A stretch of 64,000 nucleotides of DNA, from NCBI GenBank assembly GCA_045128735.1, contig JBGVRT010000089.1, positions 1-64,000 of the forward strand. Reading direction: 5' to 3'. This document shows, piece by piece, positions 59,724-64,000 of the stretch. The notes under the pieces are model-generated. The model was given only the letters and a program-made list of their open reading frames with translations, ran no database searches and was not told the DNA's origin. Position 1 is the first letter of the stretch. Each line of letters opens with the position of its first letter. Origin of the DNA: RGIG8775 sp045128735. GTDB lineage: Bacteria > Bacillota > Clostridia > Oscillospirales > CAG-272. Made by a program: the position numbers and the translations under genes.

Positions 59724-60350
59724 TTACTTGGAATAAAGCTCGACGATAAGCTGCTCTTCGAAGGGGAAGTCGATATCTTCTCTTGCGGGAAGAGCTACTA
59801 CCTTTGCTGTGAGATTGTCCTTGTTTACGTCAAGCCACTTGGGAGCTGTCTTGTCCTTGAGTGTCTCTGCGAGTGCCTTGCACTTTACCGAATCACGGAA
59901 GTTCTCTCTTACTGCGATCACGTCGCCTGCCTTAACGATGATAGAGGGAATGTTTACCTTCTTACCGTTAAGCTCGAAGTGCTCGTGAAGAACAAGCTGA
60001 CGAGCTTCCTTACGGCTCTCTGCCATGCCCATTCTGTATACTACGTTGTCAAGTCTGCGCTCGATAAGTGTAAGAAGGTTCTCACCTGTCATACCCTCCT
60101 TGCGGTCTGCTTCCTTGAAGTAGTTAAGGAACTGCTTCTCGAGTACGCCGTAGTATCTCTTAGCTGCCTGCTTCTCGCGGAGCTGCTTTCCGTACTCTCT
60201 CATTTTCTTATTACCTGCGCCGTGCTGACCGGGAGCTGTTGCTCTACGATCGAGTGCGCACTTTCCAGATGTGCAACGCTCACCCTTGAGATAAAGCTTC
60301 TTGCCCTCTCTACGGCAGAGTCTGCACACAGGTCCGGTATATCTTGCCAT
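59724..60350 (-). CDS. rpsD: 30S ribosomal protein S4
   Basis: 208 residues. MARYTGPVCRLCRREGKKLYLKGERC includes the zinc-type Cys cluster (CRLC...C). The S4 RNA-binding domain RRLDNVVYRMGMAESRKEARQLVLHEHFELNGKKVNIPS is clear. It nucleates 30S assembly. Confidence 0.98.
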   Translation of the reverse strand: MARYTGPVCRLCRREGKKLYLKGERCTSGKCALDRRATAPGQHGAGNKKMREYGKQLREKQAAKRYYGVLEKQFLNYFKEADRKEGMTGENLLTLIERRLDNVVYRMGMAESRKEARQLVLHEHFELNGKKVNIPSIIVKAGDVIAVRENFRDSVKCKALAETLKDKTAPKWLDVNKDNLTAKVVALPAREDIDFPFEEQLIVELYSK

Positions 60351-60372
60351 ATTCGTATTCCTCCTGTTCTAA

Positions 60373-60768
60373 TTATACGCGTCTACGCTTAGGCGGTCTG
60401 CATCCGTTGTGAGGGATGGGAGTTACGTCCTTGATCATTGTGATCTGAAGTCCCACTGTCTCAAGTGCGCGGATTGCGGATTCACGTCCCGAACCGGGAC
60501 CCTTTACGAAAACTTCAACTGTCTTAAGACCGTGCTCCATTGCTGCCTTTGCTGCAGTCTCTGCTGCGCTCTGTGCTGCGAAGGGAGTAGACTTTCTCGA
60601 ACCCTTAAAGCCGAGCTCACCAGCCGAAGCCCACGAAATTGCATTTCCCTGAGCATCTGTAATGGTGATTATTGTATTGTTGAAGGTCGAACTGATATGA
60701 GCAGCGCCCTTTTCTATATTTTTACGTTCGCGGCGCTTCTTGATTACCTTCTTAGCAACCTTTGCCAT
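60373..60768 (-). CDS. rpsK: 30S ribosomal protein S11
   Basis: 131 residues. GAAHISSTFNNTIITITDAQGNAISWASAGELGFKGSRKSTPFAAQ and the C-terminal DVTPIPHNGCRPPKRRRV are definitive. Confidence 0.98.
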   Translation of the reverse strand: MAKVAKKVIKKRRERKNIEKGAAHISSTFNNTIITITDAQGNAISWASAGELGFKGSRKSTPFAAQSAAETAAKAAMEHGLKTVEVFVKGPGSGRESAIRALETVGLQITMIKDVTPIPHNGCRPPKRRRV

Positions 60769-60783
60769 TTTTATGCCCCTCCT

Positions 60784-61152
60784 TTATTTCTTCTTGTTAG
60801 CGATTGTCTTCGCAGGACCCTTTCTGGTTCTTGCGTTGGTCTTTGTTCTCTGTCCTCTTACGGGCAGACCCTTTCTGTGTCTGATACCGCGGTAACAGTT
60901 GATTTCAACCATTCTCTTAATGTTGAGTGCAACGTCTCTGCGAAGGTCACCCTCTACTGTGTAGGAGTTTTCGATCTCGTCACGAAGCTTTGCAACTTCC
61001 TCCTCTGTAAGATCCTTTGCACGAGTGTCGGGATTGATTCCTGTCTTTGCAAGAATATCGTTTGCGCTCTTGCGTCCGATACCGTAAATGTAGGTAAGAG
61101 CGATTTCTACGCGTTTAGCGTTCGGAATATCAACACCTGCTATACGAGCCAT
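60784..61152 (-). CDS. rpsM: 30S ribosomal protein S13
   Basis: 122 residues. MARIAGVDIPNAKRVEIALTYIYGIGRKSANDIL and the C-terminal YRGIRHRKGLPVRGQRTKTNARTRKGPAKTI match the family along its whole length. Confidence 0.98.
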   Translation of the reverse strand: MARIAGVDIPNAKRVEIALTYIYGIGRKSANDILAKTGINPDTRAKDLTEEEVAKLRDEIENSYTVEGDLRRDVALNIKRMVEINCYRGIRHRKGLPVRGQRTKTNARTRKGPAKTIANKKK

Positions 61153-61187
61153 TTAATATTTCACCTCTCTCTGAATATTGGTAGCGA

Positions 61188-61301
61188 TTAACCCTGCTTC
61201 TGCTTGTGCTTGGGGTTCTCGCAAATTACCATTACTTTACCTTTTCTCTTGATGATTTTGCATTTTTCGCAAATCTTCTTTACGGAAGGTTTAACTTTCA
61301 T
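61188..61301 (-). CDS. rpmJ: 50S ribosomal protein L36
   Basis: 37 residues: MKVKPSVKKICEKCKIIKR, then KGKVMVICENPKHKQKQG. The zinc ribbon CxxC...C...H (ICEKC, ICENPKH) is complete. It lies in its normal place between infA and rpsM. Confidence 0.97.
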   Translation of the reverse strand: MKVKPSVKKICEKCKIIKRKGKVMVICENPKHKQKQG

Positions 61302-61334
61302 TATATTATACCATTCCTTTCTTTAGTATTGGTT

Positions 61335-61553
61335 TTACTTTGCACGCCAGGTTATACGGCCCTTGCTGGGGTCATATATTGACACCTCAACGGTTACCTT
61401 ATCACCGGGCAATATTTTGATATAGTTCATTCTGAGCTTTCCCGAAATATGCGCTGTTACGATATATTCATTGGGAAGCTTTACCTTGAAGGTGGCGTTG
61501 GGCATTGCTTCCACAACCACGCCTTCAAATTCGATTACGTCGTCCTTCGGCAA
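61335..61553 (-). CDS. infA: Translation initiation factor IF-1
   Basis: 72 residues, the normal IF-1 length. PKDDVIEFEGVVVEAMPNATFKVKLPNEYIVTAHISGKLRMNYIKILPGDKVTVEVSIYD is the S1-like fold. The start codon is TTG at 61553, six bases after GGAGGG; the nearest upstream ATG leads directly to a stop, so there is no alternative start. A rare start codon on an essential factor may limit its level. Confidence 0.96.
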   Translation of the reverse strand: MPKDDVIEFEGVVVEAMPNATFKVKLPNEYIVTAHISGKLRMNYIKILPGDKVTVEVSIYDPSKGRITWRAK

Positions 61554-61571
61554 AATTATCCCTCCATTCGA

Positions 61572-62333
61572 TTAAAGTCCGCGTTCAACCTCGGTCAGGA
61601 CAATTACGCCCTCGGAGGTTATTGCAATTGAGTTCTCATAGTGAGCTGAAAGGCTACCGTCGGCGGTCTTTACCGTCCAGCCGTCGGGCATATCCTTGAC
61701 CTCACTTGTACCTATATTTACCATAGGTTCGATTGCAAGAGTCATACCGTTACAAAGTCTCACTCCGCGTCCTGCCGTTCCGTAATTGGGAACGTCGGGC
61801 GATTCGTGAAGCTCGTGACCAACTCCGTGACCGATATAACGCTTTACGACGCTGTATCCATATTCCTTGACACAGCTTTCTATTGCATTTCCGATATCGC
61901 CTATACGATTACCCGATTCAGCCTTGGCGATTCCCGCCCAAAAGCTTTTCTCGGTGGCCTCGATAAGTCTCAATGCCTCATCACTGACCTTTCCGACCGG
62001 TATCGTTCTGGCGCTGTCTCCGTGAAATCCCTTATAAAACGCTCCAACGTCTATCTTAACGATATCGCCTTCCTTAAGAACACGCTTCTTAGAGGGTATT
62101 CCGTGAATGACCTCATCGTTAATGCTTATGCACGCTGAGCCGGGAAATCCGGCATAGCCGAGGAAGGAGGGCTTAGCGCCCGATTTTTCGATGTGGTTTC
62201 TGATAGCCTTATCAATTTCAAAGGTACTTACTCCCTCACGAACCATTTCTCGCGCCACGAGCAAAGCCTCGCCCGTTATACGCCCTGCTTCCTTCATTGC
62301 CGCTATTTGAATCTGATTTTTGATCTGTATCAT
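61572..62333 (-). CDS. map: Methionine aminopeptidase type I
   Basis: 253 residues. Metal ligands appear in DIVKIDVGAFYKGFHGDSARTIPVG, RYIGHGVGHELHE and LAIEPMVN, and the last Glu lies in HYENSIAITSEG. It removes the initiator methionine. Located between adk and infA as in other Firmicutes. Confidence 0.97.
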   Translation of the reverse strand: MIQIKNQIQIAAMKEAGRITGEALLVAREMVREGVSTFEIDKAIRNHIEKSGAKPSFLGYAGFPGSACISINDEVIHGIPSKKRVLKEGDIVKIDVGAFYKGFHGDSARTIPVGKVSDEALRLIEATEKSFWAGIAKAESGNRIGDIGNAIESCVKEYGYSVVKRYIGHGVGHELHESPDVPNYGTAGRGVRLCNGMTLAIEPMVNIGTSEVKDMPDGWTVKTADGSLSAHYENSIAITSEGVIVLTEVERGL

Positions 62334-62338
62334 TTAGC

Positions 62339-62980
62339 TTATGCCTCAAACTTACCAAGTGCCTTATAGACAAGCGCGGTCGTATTCTCGACCTTATCCT
62401 GTCCTTCGACGTTAACAAGCAAATCTCTCTCGGCGTAGAACGCCTTAAGCGGTTCTGTCTGACTGTGATAAGTTTCCAATCTCTTTTTCACGGTCTGCGG
62501 CGCATCGTCATCTCTGATATAGAGCGACTTTCCGCACTTATCGCAAATACCGTCAACCTTGGAAGGATTATACTCGACGTGGTAAGACGCACCGCAGCCT
62601 GAGCATATCCTGCGACCGCTCATTCTTGCGACTATCGCCTCGTCTGCGACCTCGATGTTAAGCACCGCGTCGATTTTCACGTCCATCTTCTCAAGCTCCT
62701 CTGCCTGAGCGATGGTTCGCGGGAAACCGTCGAGTATAAATCCGTTCCTACACTTTTCGGATGAAAGATAATCTTTAATAATTCCGATAACAACCTCATC
62801 GGGAACAAGCTTTCCGTCGTCAATATAAGTCTTGGCGACCTTACCCAGCTCATTGCCCTCACGGATAGCTGCGCGAAGCATATCACCCGTGGAAATTGCG
62901 GGAATATTCCATTTTTCGGAAATTCTCTCTGACTGGGTACCCTTTCCGGCACCCGGAGCTCCCATCAAAATTAAATTCAT
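62339..62980 (-). CDS. adk: Adenylate kinase
   Basis: 213 residues. P-loop GAPGAGKGT near the N-terminus, the NMP site ISTGDMLRAA, LDGFPRTIAQAEEL, and a LID domain with a four-Cys zinc site (ICSGCGAS...ICDKCG), the long Gram-positive form. It balances AMP, ADP and ATP. Confidence 0.97.
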   Translation of the reverse strand: MNLILMGAPGAGKGTQSERISEKWNIPAISTGDMLRAAIREGNELGKVAKTYIDDGKLVPDEVVIGIIKDYLSSEKCRNGFILDGFPRTIAQAEELEKMDVKIDAVLNIEVADEAIVARMSGRRICSGCGASYHVEYNPSKVDGICDKCGKSLYIRDDDAPQTVKKRLETYHSQTEPLKAFYAERDLLVNVEGQDKVENTTALVYKALGKFEA

Positions 62981-63007
62981 TCTTTTCCTCCAAACAAGGG
63001 TCAGATA

Positions 63008-64000
63008 TTAGTCAAGAAATCCCTTGTAGTTACGCATAGTAAGCTGCGCTTCAAGCTCACGAACGGTCTCAAGAGCGACACCGACAACGATGAGCAAGGA
63101 GTTACCTCCGAATGCAAGTCCTGCAAACTGACCGCCGAACACGATATTGATGAGCATGGGGAATCCTGCGATGAAGCAAAGGAATATAGCTCCGATAAAG
63201 GTTATGCGGCTAAGAATCTTTCTGATGAAGTCAACTGTGGGCTTACCTGTACGTACGCCGGGAATTGCTCCGCCATTGTTCTTGATATTGTTTGCAACCT
63301 CAACGGGGTCAAACGAAATCATAATATAGAAATAGGAGAATGCTACGATAAGGAGAAGATTTATAACGAGATAAATCCAAGAATCATAGCCAAGGTAGGT
63401 GTTGAGCCACTGAAGCCAAGCTGCCTTCGGGAAGAAAGCGGCGATGGTTGCAGGGATAGACACGATAGAGCTTGCGAAGATGATAGGCATAACGCCAGAC
63501 ATATTGATCTTGATGGGCAGGTTAGTGTTCTGACCGCCGTACATCTTACGACCAACAACTCTCTTCGCGTACTGAATCGGGATTCTTCTCTCCGAGTTCG
63601 TTACAAGAACGACAAGGATTACTATTGCAAGTGTAATAACAATAGATACAACACCGAGTACGATGCCCACAGCAATGTGATAGCTGTCGCTCGTGATCAT
63701 ATTCCAAAGACCCGAAACAACGGCGGGACCTCTGGAGATGATGTTTGCGAAAAGGATGATTGAAATACCGTTTCCGATACCCATATCATTGATCTTTTCA
63801 GCCAACCACATAATAAGCGATGCGCCTGCGCAGAAGCAAGCAACGATAACTATCTTTTCGAATACGCCAACGCCCTCAACGAGGAAGCCGTTTGCTTCGA
63901 GAAGCTTCATATAACCATAGCTGGTTACGAGAGCAAGAGCAACAGTAACGAATCTTGTGATCGCGCTGATCTTCTTGCGTCCCTCTTCGCCTTCCTTAGA
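63008..64000 (-). CDS. secY: Preprotein translocase subunit SecY (3' part)
   Basis: The last 330 residues are present; the frame runs open through the right edge of the window (SKEGEEGRKKISAITRF), so the start lies outside. Conserved SecY stretches are GNGISIILFANI, RRIPIQYAKR, NLPIKINMSGVMPIIFASS, FYIMISFDPVEVANNIKNNGG and PGVRTGKPT. It forms the membrane protein-conducting channel. It heads the visible operon, 28 bp before adk. Confidence 0.97.
   Translation of the reverse strand, partial: SKEGEEGRKKISAITRFVTVALALVTSYGYMKLLEANGFLVEGVGVFEKIVIVACFCAGASLIMWLAEKINDMGIGNGISIILFANIISRGPAVVSGLWNMITSDSYHIAVGIVLGVVSIVITLAIVILVVLVTNSERRIPIQYAKRVVGRKMYGGQNTNLPIKINMSGVMPIIFASSIVSIPATIAAFFPKAAWLQWLNTYLGYDSWIYLVINLLLIVAFSYFYIMISFDPVEVANNIKNNGGAIPGVRTGKPTVDFIRKILSRITFIGAIFLCFIAGFPMLINIVFGGQFAGLAFGGNSLLIVVGVALETVRELEAQLTMRNYKGFLD

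Noticed and set aside
1..64000. CRISPR array, prophage or complete insertion sequence
   Set aside because: No regularly spaced direct repeats, cas genes, phage structural genes, integrases or transposases were found on either strand.

Overview
The window looks like chromosome of a Gram-positive, endospore-forming Clostridia-type bacterium (Bacillota), probably a gut or rumen fibre degrader related to Oscillospirales/Christensenellales. The evidence is a recognisable Spo0A, GerW/YtfJ, DacF and YtvI; a lon-engB-M50-scpA-scpB order; a secY-adk-map-infA-rpmJ-rpsM-rpsK-rpsD-rpoA-rplQ order; strong AAGGAG-type ribosome sites; and many near-consensus sigma-A promoters. Two giant secreted proteins, a lipoprotein esterase, an internal dockerin and a GH29 enzyme suggest life on complex polysaccharides. 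The taxon is inference from gene order and protein flavour only.

Layout. 1-525: hairpin-rich DNA without a gene. 525-3062: accessory genes (PAP2-like phosphatase, XRE membrane regulator, a 26-codon gene fragment, small P-loop kinase, flavin reductase). 3136-6176: redox operon trxA-trxB-ccdA-tlpA-like plus a prolyl-tRNA editing protein. 6253-8207: Y-family DNA polymerase with its usual YolD-like partner. 8323-12767: four-gene sugar or glycoside catabolic operon, divergent from an AraC activator (12927-13796); then an AraM-type glycerol-1-phosphate dehydrogenase (13901-15211). 15438-24230: ten co-directional housekeeping and sporulation genes, lon to a small acetyltransferase-like ORF. 24427-25206: spo0A. 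25382-35300: glycan block with GH29 fucosidase, a 2015-residue LRR/dockerin/LamG/DNRLRE/glycosidase protein and a CE7 lipoprotein. 35359-37000: UPF0210 and ACT proteins. 37079-45646: complete histidine operon behind a TrpR-like YerC regulator. 45840-48934: ytvI, cysK, a 77-residue orphan and an HD phosphohydrolase. 49006-54774: a 1922-residue secreted LamG-rich protein whose leader has three 26-bp palindromes and an attenuator-like terminator. 55532-58174: P-type calcium ATPase. 58216 to the right edge: ribosomal operon ending in a secY cut by the window.

The most noteworthy non-coding signals are the operator/attenuator array before the 1922-residue gene, a dispersed CCGAYAAATTGG repeat lying among convergent-gene terminators, two MITE-like palindromic elements, a family of near-identical terminator stems (GGGGCTGAGT), and a hairpin covering the dacF ribosome site. 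No tRNA, rRNA, CRISPR array, prophage or complete insertion sequence was recognised.
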